Of a stretch of DNA of 64,000 nucleotides, positions 1 through 8,992 are shown one piece after another. The DNA is from JBBQFI01 sp038321775 (GTDB taxonomy: Bacteria > Verrucomicrobiota > Verrucomicrobiia > Chthoniobacterales > UBA10450). The notes beneath the pieces are model-generated. The model searched no databases, had not been told where the DNA came from, and worked only from the letters and a program-made list of their open reading frames with translations. Made by a program: the position numbers and the translations under genes. How positions within the stretch are numbered: the first letter of the stretch is position 1; each line of letters opens with the position of its first letter. The DNA lies in the NCBI GenBank assembly GCA_038321775.1, contig JBBQFI010000008.1, positions 124,001 through 188,000 on the forward strand. Reading direction: 5' to 3'.

Positions 1-776
1 CCGTGCGGCCCCTGGTCGTTCAAGCCCCAGTTGTACGATTTGTAGGTGAGCTTGCAATCCTGGCGTTCGAGTATCGGTCGAGCAGAGGACGGCGCGTATT
101 TGGCCAGGACCGATTTCACACCGCCCGTGTGATCGAAGTCTTTCTTGAACCATTTAAAGATGCTCGAGATGTTCGCTTCGTTTTTGTCCGGCAAAAATTC
201 GTTCATGTCGGGACGCGCCAGCCAGGTTCGATACGCTTGCGTAGCTTGATCGTCGAGCCCGTCGCCGGTGTAGGCGGATTGTTGCAAAGGCGGACAACTG
301 CGTGCAGCACAAACCAGCATCGCATGCGTGCGATATCCAAAATTCGGCCGCAACATCGTATTCTCGATGTCATTCAACGAAACCATTTCGCCACCAAGCT
401 TATGTCGCTTGGCTTTAAATGAATCGTTCAACTGCCAGATGCTTTCGGTCGGATAATTTTTGAGAATCCATTGCAGCACGAAAGCGTTGTAGGCGTTCAC
501 GAGCGACGCGAACTTTTCGTTCCCGCTCGCGGCTTTCCCGGTCTCGCCGAATTGCGCGAGATAGACGTCCAGCGCTTTCATATCGTCCGCATCCGCCTTC
601 CACTTCGAGTAAGCCACCAGGCCTCTTTCGTTCACATATTTTTTCAGCAATCGATTGTAGCTGTCATTGTTAATGCCGGACGGCACGGTCGCAGCAACGG
701 CCAACGTTGTTGAAATTGCGAGTAGCAGTGGCAGCAGAATGGTTAGTCGAATTTTCCAAAACATTTGTGAGTTCAT
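1..776 (-). CDS. DUF547 domain protein, exported (3' end cut by window)
   Basis: 258 codons are visible from an ATG at 776. The extreme C-terminus lies beyond base 1, and the last visible residues (YNWGLN) look like the usual end of the family, so little is missing. Residues 1-29 form a signal peptide (basic start, Leu-rich core, AVAA end). The DUF547 core follows: LVNAYNAFVLQWIL at about 92-105, SLNDIEN at 133-139, and the conserved HAMLVCAARSCPPL at 151-164. The biochemical role of the family is not established; an envelope location is inferred from the signal peptide. The gene is divergent from the glycosyltransferase at 802, with 25 bases between starts. Opposite-strand reading frames here are shadows. 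Confidence 0.88.
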   Translation of the reverse strand, partial: MNSQMFWKIRLTILLPLLLAISTTLAVAATVPSGINNDSYNRLLKKYVNERGLVAYSKWKADADDMKALDVYLAQFGETGKAASGNEKFASLVNAYNAFVLQWILKNYPTESIWQLNDSFKAKRHKLGGEMVSLNDIENTMLRPNFGYRTHAMLVCAARSCPPLQQSAYTGDGLDDQATQAYRTWLARPDMNEFLPDKNEANISSIFKWFKKDFDHTGGVKSVLAKYAPSSARPILERQDCKLTYKSYNWGLNDQGPH

Positions 777-801
777 TTGTGTTCCTTTCACGTTAATCTA
801 A

Positions 802-1581
802 GTGGCCGTGCTCATTTCTATCATTGTGCCGGTGTTGAATGAAGCACCAACCATTGTCGGCTTCGTCCGCCATCTGCGCGAGCTGGCTCCGACGGCGGAG
901 ATCATTGTCGTCGATGGCGGCAGCACAGATGGGACGGTTGAATCTGTCAGGCACATTGTGGATTACGTTGGTAATGCCCCAATTGGACGCGCCAAACAAA
1001 TGAATGCCGGCACAAAAATCGCGAAGGGCGAGGTTTTTTGGTTTGTGCACGCTGATTCAAGAATTGCGCGCGACTCTCTGGCGGCGATCGACGCCGCCTT
1101 GGGCGATCCGCGTGTCGTCGGAGGATGTTTCCGACTCGAGATCATTCCTACCCGCTGGATTTATCGCATTCGTGACGCAACCGGAAATTTTTGCGTTGGC
1201 CGTTTTGCTGTCGCTCTCGGCGATCGCGGATTCTTTTGTCGACGTGATGTATTTTATCAAATCGGAGGCTATCCGGAAATTCCGCTCCTCGAGGACGCGG
1301 AATTCTATCAGAAACTGAAACGATGCGGTCGGGTGCGACAGCTTCGCGAAAAAATCCAAACGAGCGCTCGTCGTTATGAAGCGCTGGGTCCATTCACCAC
1401 AGTCTTCTTCTACGGGTTCATCATGACGCTCTATGTCATGCGCGTGTCGTTGCCGACGCTGGAAAAAATGGTGCGCGCCTACGTCGTTAGGGCGACCGGT
1501 CCGACCTTCGCTTCAACCATTTCCAGAACCACCCAAGCGGATCGTAATATTCATCCACGACGCGTTCCTTCAACGGAATGA
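802..1581 (+). CDS. Glycosyltransferase family 2, TIGR04283-like
   Basis: 259 residues from a GTG start. The GT-A fold is shown by IIVPVLNE near residue 7, VDGGSTDGT near 37, a HADS acidic site near 83 and a PLLEDAEF acceptor-side motif near 170. The combination, together with GGYPEIPLLED, matches the TIGR04283 group, found in several phyla and sometimes linked to arsenosugar synthesis; no arsenic genes are visible here. The substrate cannot be told. The C-terminal 31 residues overlap the end of sdhB on the other strand by 95 bases. The family usually ends near residue 230, so the true 3' end may have been lost by a nearby frameshift or stop change. Confidence 0.85.
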   Translation: MAVLISIIVPVLNEAPTIVGFVRHLRELAPTAEIIVVDGGSTDGTVESVRHIVDYVGNAPIGRAKQMNAGTKIAKGEVFWFVHADSRIARDSLAAIDAALGDPRVVGGCFRLEIIPTRWIYRIRDATGNFCVGRFAVALGDRGFFCRRDVFYQIGGYPEIPLLEDAEFYQKLKRCGRVRQLREKIQTSARRYEALGPFTTVFFYGFIMTLYVMRVSLPTLEKMVRAYVVRATGPTFASTISRTTQADRNIHPRRVPSTE

Positions 1582-2245
1582 TTGCGTTGTCGGTGATGTG
1601 AATATTTTCGGGACAAACTTTCGTGCAACATTTCGTGATGTTGCAGAAACCGATGCCGTGCGCCTCTCGCAGTTCGGTCGTGCGATTCTCGATATCAAGC
1701 GGATGCATTTCCAGAGCCGCCGCATAAATGAGAAAACGCGGACCGATGAATTTGTCGTGCATGTGATGATCACGCAGCACGTGACAGACATCCTGGCAAA
1801 GAAAACACTCGATGCATTTTCGAAATTCCTGCACGCGATCAATCTCCTGCTGTTGCATGCGCCACGTTCCATCCGCGGCGTCAGGTGGGCGTGGTTTGAA
1901 TTTCTTGATGCGTTTTTTCACGGCGAAATTCCACGACACGTCGGTGATTAAATCTTTCAGAACCGGAAACGCTTTCATCGGTTCGATCGTAATCGGTTTA
2001 TCGAGCGGCAAATCGCTCATGCGTGTCATGCACATCAGTTTCGGCATGCCATTCACTTCCGCGGAACACGAACCGCATTTCCCCGCTTTGCAATTCCAAC
2101 GACAAGCAAGGTCACCTGCCTGCTTCGCCTGGATATCGTGCACGGCATCGAGCACAACCATGCCTTCAGAAATTTCCGTGCTGTAATCGCGAAACGCACC
2201 GCCCTTCGCGTCGCCGCGCCAAATTCTAAACGTGGCCGCGCTCAT
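1487..2245 (-). CDS. sdhB: Succinate dehydrogenase iron-sulfur subunit
   Basis: 252 residues; carries electrons from the SdhA flavin to the membrane quinone site. The [2Fe-2S] cluster region CRWNCKAGKCGSCS lies near residues 49-62 and is followed by LMCMTR. Two further cysteine groups, CIECFLCQDVC near 142 and CNITKCCTKVCP near 200, match the [4Fe-4S] and [3Fe-4S] ligands. It is the last gene of a C-A-B operon and its ATG overlaps the sdhA stop (ATGA, 2242-2245). Its TAA stop lies inside a copy of the dispersed octamer (1484-1491). The 3' end overlaps the convergent glycosyltransferase. Confidence 0.95.
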   Translation of the reverse strand: MSAATFRIWRGDAKGGAFRDYSTEISEGMVVLDAVHDIQAKQAGDLACRWNCKAGKCGSCSAEVNGMPKLMCMTRMSDLPLDKPITIEPMKAFPVLKDLITDVSWNFAVKKRIKKFKPRPPDAADGTWRMQQQEIDRVQEFRKCIECFLCQDVCHVLRDHHMHDKFIGPRFLIYAAALEMHPLDIENRTTELREAHGIGFCNITKCCTKVCPENIHITDNAIIPLKERVVDEYYDPLGWFWKWLKRRSDRSP

Positions 2246-4053
2246 TTCATCTCCTCGATGACTTGCTTCAAATAATCCGGCATCTCCGGCAACGGATCGA
2301 GCCGCACTTGCATGGAACCATCGTCGTTCCTCGAAATGATGGTATTCACTTTCGAGAAGCGATCGCTCTTGTCTGGATAATCCTCGCGAAATTGCGCACC
2401 GCGACTTTCCTTTCGTTCCAAGGCGGCGCGCGTCACCGCCTCAGAAACCGTCAGTAGATTTTTCAAATCGAGCGCGGTATGCCAGCCCGGATTGAATTCA
2501 CGATTTCCATCCACACCGACGCTCTCCTCCCGCTCCCAAAATTTCTTCAGTTCTTCGAGCGCTTCTTTCATTTCGCTCTCGTTCCGCACGATGCCGACTT
2601 TGTCCTGCATCGTTTCCTGCAGATCGTGTTGCACAGAATATGGATTCTCCCCAATTCCGTGTTCGAATGGCTTTACCGCTTCGTGCGCGGATGCATCGAT
2701 CGCTTGATCATTGATTTCGCCTAACGAATTCTCCTTTGCGAACTTCGCCGCAAATTCCCCGGCGCGTTTTCCGAAAACCAAAAGATCGGAGAGCGAATTG
2801 CCGCCGAGGCGATTCGCCCCGTTGATTCCCGCCGCACATTCACCCGCGGCAAACAAACCGGGCACGCGCGACATCTGCGAATCGGGATCGACGCGAATCC
2901 CACCCATGACGTAATGCGTCGTCGGCCCCACTTCCATCGGCTCCTTCGTGATATCGATATCGGCAAGTTGTTTGAACTGGTGATACATGCTCGGCAGTTT
3001 GCGTTTGATATAGTCCTCGCCATTAGAAAGTCTTTTCTTGATCCACGCGATGTCGAGAAAAACGCCGCCGTGCGGACTCCCCCGCCCTTCCTTGATCTCG
3101 CGCACGATGCAACGCGCCACGTGATCACGCGTCAAAAGTTCCGGCGGACGCCGCGCATTCTTGTCGCCCTGGCAATAACGCCAGCCTTCCTCTTCGTTGT
3201 CCGCGGTCTGCGTTTTGTAATTCTCGGGAATGTCGTCAAACATGAAACGACGGCCCTCTTTGTTCGTCAAAATTCCGCCTTCGCCGCGCACGCCTTCGGT
3301 CACGAGAATACCTCGCACACTCGGCGGCCAAACCATCCCGGTAGGGTGAAATTGCAGGAATTCCATGTCGACCAACTCCGCGCCGGCACGATAGCCTAAC
3401 GAGTGACCATCGCCGGTGTATTCCCAACTGTTGCTCGTGATCTTGTAGGCACGGCCAATTCCGCCTGTCGCGAGCACGATCGCATTTGCGCGAAAAATTT
3501 TGAAGCGGCCGCGTTCACGATCGTAACCGAACGCACCGACGACACGTTCACCATCTTTCAACAACGTCAGGACCGTATGCTCCATATGAACATCGATTCC
3601 CTGATGCACGCCGTGATCCTGCAAAGTGCGAATCATCTCGAGGCCTGTGCGATCGCCAACATGCGCGAGCCGCGGATATTTGTGGCCGCCAAAATTTCTC
3701 TGCAAAATCCGGCCATCTTTCGTGCGATCGAAAACCGCGCCCCATTTTTCAAGTTCACGCACGCGATCGGGCGCTTCCTTCGCGTGCAGTTCGGCCATTC
3801 GCCAATTGTTGACGTACTGACCACCACGCATGGTGTCGGAAAAATGCACTTTCCAATTATCGCGATCGTCGACATTAGCGAGCGCGGCAGCAATTCCACC
3901 CTCCGCCATGACAGTGTGCGCTTTTCCTAAAAGCGATTTGCAAACGATGCCGACCGAAACCCCAGCGGCCGACGCTTCAATCGCCGCACGCAAGCCCGCA
4001 CCGCCCGCGCCGATGACGAGAACGTCGTGTGTGAATGTTTCGTACTCGGACAT
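2242..4053 (-). CDS. sdhA: Succinate dehydrogenase flavoprotein subunit
   Basis: 603 residues, the usual length. Oxidises succinate to fumarate with covalent FAD. VIGAGGAGLRAAIEA (residues 13-27) is the FAD-binding Rossmann loop. HTVMAEGGIAAAL (46-58) holds the expected FAD-linking His region, and FHPTGM, a GEGGILTN segment and THYVMGGI line the substrate site. The C-terminal FAD loop GLFAAGECAAGINGANRLGG is intact. The gene sits between sdhC and sdhB. Two dispersed octamers lie inside it (2720, 3395) and are read as ordinary codons. Confidence 0.97.
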   Translation of the reverse strand: MSEYETFTHDVLVIGAGGAGLRAAIEASAAGVSVGIVCKSLLGKAHTVMAEGGIAAALANVDDRDNWKVHFSDTMRGGQYVNNWRMAELHAKEAPDRVRELEKWGAVFDRTKDGRILQRNFGGHKYPRLAHVGDRTGLEMIRTLQDHGVHQGIDVHMEHTVLTLLKDGERVVGAFGYDRERGRFKIFRANAIVLATGGIGRAYKITSNSWEYTGDGHSLGYRAGAELVDMEFLQFHPTGMVWPPSVRGILVTEGVRGEGGILTNKEGRRFMFDDIPENYKTQTADNEEEGWRYCQGDKNARRPPELLTRDHVARCIVREIKEGRGSPHGGVFLDIAWIKKRLSNGEDYIKRKLPSMYHQFKQLADIDITKEPMEVGPTTHYVMGGIRVDPDSQMSRVPGLFAAGECAAGINGANRLGGNSLSDLLVFGKRAGEFAAKFAKENSLGEINDQAIDASAHEAVKPFEHGIGENPYSVQHDLQETMQDKVGIVRNESEMKEALEELKKFWEREESVGVDGNREFNPGWHTALDLKNLLTVSEAVTRAALERKESRGAQFREDYPDKSDRFSKVNTIISRNDDGSMQVRLDPLPEMPDYLKQVIEEMK

Positions 4054-4065
4054 GCGGCGTGTTCG

Positions 4066-4887
4066 TTAGAGCAGCCTCATGTCGTGCCAAACTCCCATTG
4101 AGCAAAGTCGCACGTAAAGGTCGGTAAACCCGACCCAAAACAAACTCATCCACGCCCAAAGCATGTGGCGAGAATTCAAGCACCCGACGCAGCGATAAAA
4201 TTGATAGCGCGTCGGCGATTTGGAAAATCGATCGAGAAATCCACCGACGAGATGACGCAGCGAATGGCAACCGAAGGTGTAGCCACCCAGGAAAACGACA
4301 TTGATCGCGAGCACGATCGTGCCCACGCCGATGCCAAAAGATTCATTCCCCGACGCGGGATTTGTGAACCACATCGCTTTCCAAACATCGTAAGCGAGAA
4401 TTAAAATAAAAATGAGCGCGAGGTAGAGAAAATAGCGATGAACATTCTGCATGATGAGCGGAAAGGATCGTTCACCGAGATAAGTTTTGCGCGGCTCGCC
4501 CACGGTGCATGCCGGCGGATCGGCCCAGAAAGCTTTGTAATATGCGCCGCGGTAATAATAGCAGGTGAGTCGGAAACCGCCCGGAGCCCAAAGAATCAAC
4601 AGCGCTGGCGAAAACAAAAGCCAAGCGGGCCACCACACCGGTTTCGCACCAAACCAACTGTGCGGCGACTGTCCAACAATTTCGGGTGAATAAAACGGCG
4701 AAATGTAATTGCCGAAATAATAATGCGCGCCCTGAAACGCGGCCCAGGTGGAATAAACAACAAATGTTCCGAGACCGAGAAAAGTCACGAGCGGTTGCAG
4801 CCACCAAATATCCGTTCGCATCGTTTCTCCAAACGATCGTCGTGCCATGGTCGCTTCAGCGTTGGTCATGATGATTTCGATTGCCAT
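4066..4887 (-). CDS. sdhC: Succinate dehydrogenase membrane anchor (cytochrome b-type)
   Basis: 273 residues with about five hydrophobic segments (around 33-52, 93-112, 150-172, 185-205, 245-262). It is the first gene of the sdhCAB operon, which supports the assignment more than any single motif. Several membrane-side His residues (for example in QNVHRYF and CHSLRHLVGG) could ligate heme b. The length and single-anchor layout resemble the one-polypeptide anchors of actinobacterial and verrucomicrobial Sdh complexes rather than the separate SdhC/SdhD of E. coli. The start could also be the ATG six codons downstream (4869, MTNAEAT). Confidence 0.85.
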   Translation of the reverse strand: MAIEIIMTNAEATMARRSFGETMRTDIWWLQPLVTFLGLGTFVVYSTWAAFQGAHYYFGNYISPFYSPEIVGQSPHSWFGAKPVWWPAWLLFSPALLILWAPGGFRLTCYYYRGAYYKAFWADPPACTVGEPRKTYLGERSFPLIMQNVHRYFLYLALIFILILAYDVWKAMWFTNPASGNESFGIGVGTIVLAINVVFLGGYTFGCHSLRHLVGGFLDRFSKSPTRYQFYRCVGCLNSRHMLWAWMSLFWVGFTDLYVRLCSMGVWHDMRLL

Positions 4888-4927
4888 GCTTTGATTAGCG
4901 GCGCTTCATTCGGTTTTCAATAACAAC

Positions 4928-6514
4928 ATGGCTGCTCTTGCGTTATCACCGTGTGACCAGGCTCTTCTCCGTGCGGGAAAGGCAACTGCGCCTTGCACAA
5001 AATCATCCGGTCGTTGGATTTTAATCGCCACCATTCTCGCCTCGAGCATGGTTTTCATCGATGGCACGGCGGTCAACGTTGCGCTACCGGCGTTGCAAGC
5101 CAGCCTGAATGCAACCGTGCTCGACGTGCAGTGGGTTGTCGAAAGCTACGCCTTGTTGCTCGCCGCGCTGCTTCTCGTCGGTGGCTCGTTAGGCGACCAT
5201 TACGGGCGCAGGCGCATATTTCTCTTCGGCATCACAATTTTTGCCCTTGCTTCGATCTGGTGCGGATGCTCGCCGACTATCGGCAATCTCATCGCGGCGC
5301 GCGCGGTGCAAGGTATCGGTGCGGCCATGCTCGTTCCCGGTAGTCTCGCCATCATCAGCGCCTCTTTTGCGCAGGAAGACCGCGGACGCGCGATTGGGAC
5401 GTGGTCCGCCTTCACCGCGATCACTGCGGCAGTTGGACCTGTGGTCGGGGGCTGGCTGATCGAACATTTTTCCTGGCGCGCCATTTTTTTTCTCAACGTT
5501 CCGCTCGCGCTTTTTGTGATTGCGATCTCATTGCGCCACGTGCCGGAAAGTCGCGACAACGATGAAGAGCGTGGCCTCGACTGGATCGGCGCAACGTTAA
5601 CAGTCGTCGCGCTGGCGTCTCTCGTTTACGGTTTGCTGGAATCTTCCCGCGCCGGCTTTGCCCGGCCCATGGTTTTGACAGCGCTCGTCGTGGGAATTCT
5701 CTTTCTTCTCGTGTTTCTGATTTACGAAGCGCGGATACCAAATCCGATGTTACCGCTCGCGCTTTTTCGGTCGCTTGATTTTAGCGGAGCGAATTTGCTC
5801 ACGTTCTTTCTTTACAGCGCGCTCGGTGGCACACTTTTTTTTCTGCCGCTAAATTTGATTCAAGTGCATGGCTACACGCCGACTGCCGCGGGCGCAGCGT
5901 TGTCGCCATTCATCCTGATCATTTTTGTTCTTTCACGCTGGGCGGGCGGCCTGGTGCATCGTTACGGCGCCAAACTTCCGCTCGTAGTTGGACCCTTGAT
6001 CGCCGCGACCGGTTTCGCACTCTGCATTCTGCCTGGAATTGGCGGGAGCTACTGGACCACTTTTTTTCCTGCCATGATTGTTCTCGGTTTCGGAATGGCG
6101 ATTAGTGTCGCGCCTTTAACAACAACCGTGATGAACGCCGTTCCCGAAAATCGCGTCGGTATTGCGTCCGGAATTAACAACGCGGTCTCGCGGACCGGCA
6201 GTTTACTTGCGGTCGCAGTCCTCGGGATCATCATGGTCTACACCTTTAATCGCAGTCTCGATCAACATTTGTTAGACACGAAGATTGATGTCGCAGCGCA
6301 AACCGCATTGCAAGAAAGCCGAACTAAACTTGCCGGTGTAAAATTGTCAGAAGAAATCGAACCATCGACGCGCGCGATTTTGCGGAAGGCAATCGATGAG
6401 TCTTTCGTGACCGGTTTTCGCAGCGTCTCACTGATCAGCGTTGCACTCGCCGCGGCCAGCTCCATCTGCGCTCTATTGCTGATCGCGAATGTTTCGAGAA
6501 CGAGGAAGCGTTGA
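4928..6514 (+). CDS. MFS drug exporter, DHA2 (EmrB/QacA) family
   Basis: 528 residues with a repeated hydrophobic pattern fitting 14 membrane segments. The first helix has IDGTAVNVALPAL near residue 44, the DHA2 signature. GDHYGRRR near 89 is the MFS loop 2-3 motif, and GPVVGGWLIEH near 173 matches the antiporter motif C region. Probable proton-driven export of hydrophobic or cationic compounds; substrate unknown. It starts 40 bases from the divergent sdhC and ends directly against the stop of the convergent cyclase gene. There is no adjacent EmrA-type adaptor or regulator. Confidence 0.9.
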   Translation: MAALALSPCDQALLRAGKATAPCTKSSGRWILIATILASSMVFIDGTAVNVALPALQASLNATVLDVQWVVESYALLLAALLLVGGSLGDHYGRRRIFLFGITIFALASIWCGCSPTIGNLIAARAVQGIGAAMLVPGSLAIISASFAQEDRGRAIGTWSAFTAITAAVGPVVGGWLIEHFSWRAIFFLNVPLALFVIAISLRHVPESRDNDEERGLDWIGATLTVVALASLVYGLLESSRAGFARPMVLTALVVGILFLLVFLIYEARIPNPMLPLALFRSLDFSGANLLTFFLYSALGGTLFFLPLNLIQVHGYTPTAAGAALSPFILIIFVLSRWAGGLVHRYGAKLPLVVGPLIAATGFALCILPGIGGSYWTTFFPAMIVLGFGMAISVAPLTTTVMNAVPENRVGIASGINNAVSRTGSLLAVAVLGIIMVYTFNRSLDQHLLDTKIDVAAQTALQESRTKLAGVKLSEEIEPSTRAILRKAIDESFVTGFRSVSLISVALAAASSICALLLIANVSRTRKR

Positions 6515-8935
6515 CTAAAGAGTAGAACCGGCCGGAGCCAGCGACACTACGATTTTGTCAAAGCGCGGATCGTCGCGCAACTGATCCCACCACGGGTTGG
6601 TTCGCAGATCGCCATATGTGAGACCGCTCGGAATGCGTGCGGTCGCGGCCAATTGCTCCAACGCAAGATCCTTTTCGCCCGTCCAAGTATAAATAACGGC
6701 GAGATATTGCATCAGGAGCGAACCGTTAATGGATTCTTTGCTAACAGGCAGAAGCTCGCTCGCTTGCTTCCCTTCTCTAATCGCTTCGGCATTGTGTCCC
6801 AGCCCAGCGTCAATCATCCCGAGGACGCAAAGCGCTTGCGCGTATTGCGGTTGCGTGAGCAAACTTTTTTCGACGACGGCACGCGCACGAGCGAACGCTG
6901 CGGCTTCGGCGGGCAGATCGCCACGAGCACGAGCAACAAGTGCCTCACACCACGATTTCGGAAAAGCAAAACCTTCATTGGTGTAACCGCTTTCCGGCAT
7001 CGCGGCGAGAGCGCGGTCAGCTGCGTCGAGATCACGTTCGCACAGCGCAAGGTAAAGCCATTGATCGGCAAGACCCTCGGCGGATTTCGGATTCTCGCGC
7101 AGGATGGTTTCGATCACTAAGTGCATGGGTTTAGAATCCGCTCTCTCTTCCAGTTCGATGGCGGCCCTCTGGATACGCACTCCTGTGTCTTGCGGAACAA
7201 TCGCGAGTGCTCGGTCCAAGGTCACGGCTTCCTCCGCGAAACGCCGCAGATAATCGAAGCTGCGTGCGATCTGTTGAAGGTAATAAGAATTGCGAGGATC
7301 GAGCTCCAACGCGCGTTGCAGATTGTTCAGCGATTCGCTCCAGCGACTTTGCCGCCGATCGATGTAACCAGTTAACTCGAAAACGCGCGGTTCATTGGGC
7401 AGGACCTTGCCCGCGATGACTAGTTCCGCGCGCGCACGGTCATAATCGAGATATCCGCAATAAAGATACTCGGCTAATGCCAAATGGGCCTCGCCGGATT
7501 CGGGTTTAAGACTGAGTGCAGCGTCCACCGCCTTCCGCGCTGAAGCGAGACGCGCCGGGGTGTGATCAATCCCCGCGAGATAAATCTGATCATGCGCGCT
7601 CGCGAGCAAACAATGCCCGAGGAGAAACTTTGGGTCTCGCAAGACCGCGTCGTCCAACAAGCCGATCGCATCCATCAAATTTTCTCCTGGCCGGAAATTG
7701 ACCGCGCTAGCCATCAGCGCCTTCGCACGAATGTAAAGATCGTACGCCGTAATGTTCGAAGTCGGACGCTCTTGAATCGCAGCCTTTTCCCTCGGCGAAA
7801 GCTGAGCTTGAAGTTGTGCGACGATTTGTTGCGCGACTTCGCTTTCAATCGCGAATATATCGGCTAGTTCGCGATCGTAATGTTCTCCCCACAAATTGGC
7901 GTCGGTCCTCGCATCGATCAACTGCGCGTTCACCCGCACGTGATCTCCTGAACGCTGTACAGTTCCTTCTACGACATGTGCCACCCCAAGAGCTTTTGCA
8001 ATATCGCGCAGACTGCGTCCGGCCCCGACTTTATATTGCATGACCGATGTTCGACTAATGACTTTCAGGTCCGCGACTTTCGATAGAGCGGTTAGGATCT
8101 CGTCCTGCACACCATCCGCGAAGTAAGCATTTTTTTTATCATCGCTGAGATTTTCGAATGGCAGGACGGCGATACTCTTTGCCGAAACGGGTAGCGCAAG
8201 ATTTTTAACATCGGATTTAAACCGGGCGTGACGCGCAATAAAGGCAGCGTAACCGCCGAGGATTAATGCGATCAGTATTGCAGCGACGACGATGAATCTA
8301 TATCGCCAATAGAACATGGCGCTGGGCAAACCCGCTCGAGAGAATTCTCGACTGGGTTTGCGAAAACGAGTCGGTAACTCGGGATTACCCACCTGATCGT
8401 TGTAGAGATTGATCAGTGTGATCTTTGTTCCGTGTTTGAAAACACATTCCCCAATCTCGTGCAAGGAAGGTCGCCAATGCCCGTACTCGATTAAATCTTC
8501 AGCAGCACGTTTGGAAAGCAGAATGTGGCCGGCATCGCCGCAACTCATGACGCGCTGCGCAATATTGATCCCGGCTCCAGCGGCATTCGATCTATCGTTA
8601 ACATCCGTCACACGACTAACCGGCCCGCTGTGGATTCCCATGCGCAATGAGAATTGCGGATAATCCCTGAGCGCGTTGGTTATTTCGACAGCGCACTGGG
8701 GGGGTGATTCCGGGCTATCAGAGAAAATGAGCGCCATGCCATCGCCCGTCGGCAGCCGTATTAATTCACCAGCCGACTCGGCCGCGCGAAACCGAGCGGT
8801 ACCTCGAACAAGATGGTTTAACGTCTCCATCCAGTCGCTTTGTTCATCAATAGCCAGCTTGGAGTAACCAACGGTATCGATGAACAGAATATGGGCTATC
8901 TCGAGTTTGAGGTCTGTTTTCGACTCGGTGCCCAT
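6515..8935 (-). CDS. Class III adenylate/guanylate cyclase with TolB-like domain and TPRs
   Basis: 806 residues. Residues 13-180 form a class III nucleotide cyclase domain: FIDTVGYSKL carries the first metal Asp and LPTGDGMALIF the second. A single membrane helix follows at about 211-232. Beyond it, KSIAVLPFENLSDD opens a FlgO/TolB-N-like domain (about 250-390), and the rest is tetratricopeptide repeats. This places the cyclase in the cytoplasm and the sensing part outside or in the periplasm. Such fusions are common in soil Verrucomicrobia and Acidobacteria; the signal sensed is unknown. Purine specificity (cAMP or cGMP) cannot be decided here. Confidence 0.88.
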   Translation of the reverse strand: MGTESKTDLKLEIAHILFIDTVGYSKLAIDEQSDWMETLNHLVRGTARFRAAESAGELIRLPTGDGMALIFSDSPESPPQCAVEITNALRDYPQFSLRMGIHSGPVSRVTDVNDRSNAAGAGINIAQRVMSCGDAGHILLSKRAAEDLIEYGHWRPSLHEIGECVFKHGTKITLINLYNDQVGNPELPTRFRKPSREFSRAGLPSAMFYWRYRFIVVAAILIALILGGYAAFIARHARFKSDVKNLALPVSAKSIAVLPFENLSDDKKNAYFADGVQDEILTALSKVADLKVISRTSVMQYKVGAGRSLRDIAKALGVAHVVEGTVQRSGDHVRVNAQLIDARTDANLWGEHYDRELADIFAIESEVAQQIVAQLQAQLSPREKAAIQERPTSNITAYDLYIRAKALMASAVNFRPGENLMDAIGLLDDAVLRDPKFLLGHCLLASAHDQIYLAGIDHTPARLASARKAVDAALSLKPESGEAHLALAEYLYCGYLDYDRARAELVIAGKVLPNEPRVFELTGYIDRRQSRWSESLNNLQRALELDPRNSYYLQQIARSFDYLRRFAEEAVTLDRALAIVPQDTGVRIQRAAIELEERADSKPMHLVIETILRENPKSAEGLADQWLYLALCERDLDAADRALAAMPESGYTNEGFAFPKSWCEALVARARGDLPAEAAAFARARAVVEKSLLTQPQYAQALCVLGMIDAGLGHNAEAIREGKQASELLPVSKESINGSLLMQYLAVIYTWTGEKDLALEQLAATARIPSGLTYGDLRTNPWWDQLRDDPRFDKIVVSLAPAGSTL

Positions 8936-8992
8936 ATGACTCCCGTGCGATTCTCTGCACTTATTATGAACGGTTCCGGCTAAACGTCGACG

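Noticed and set aside
3..422. Plus-strand open frame of 139 codons
   Set aside because: It is the shadow of the DUF547 gene, whose minus-strand translation shows a signal peptide and all family motifs.
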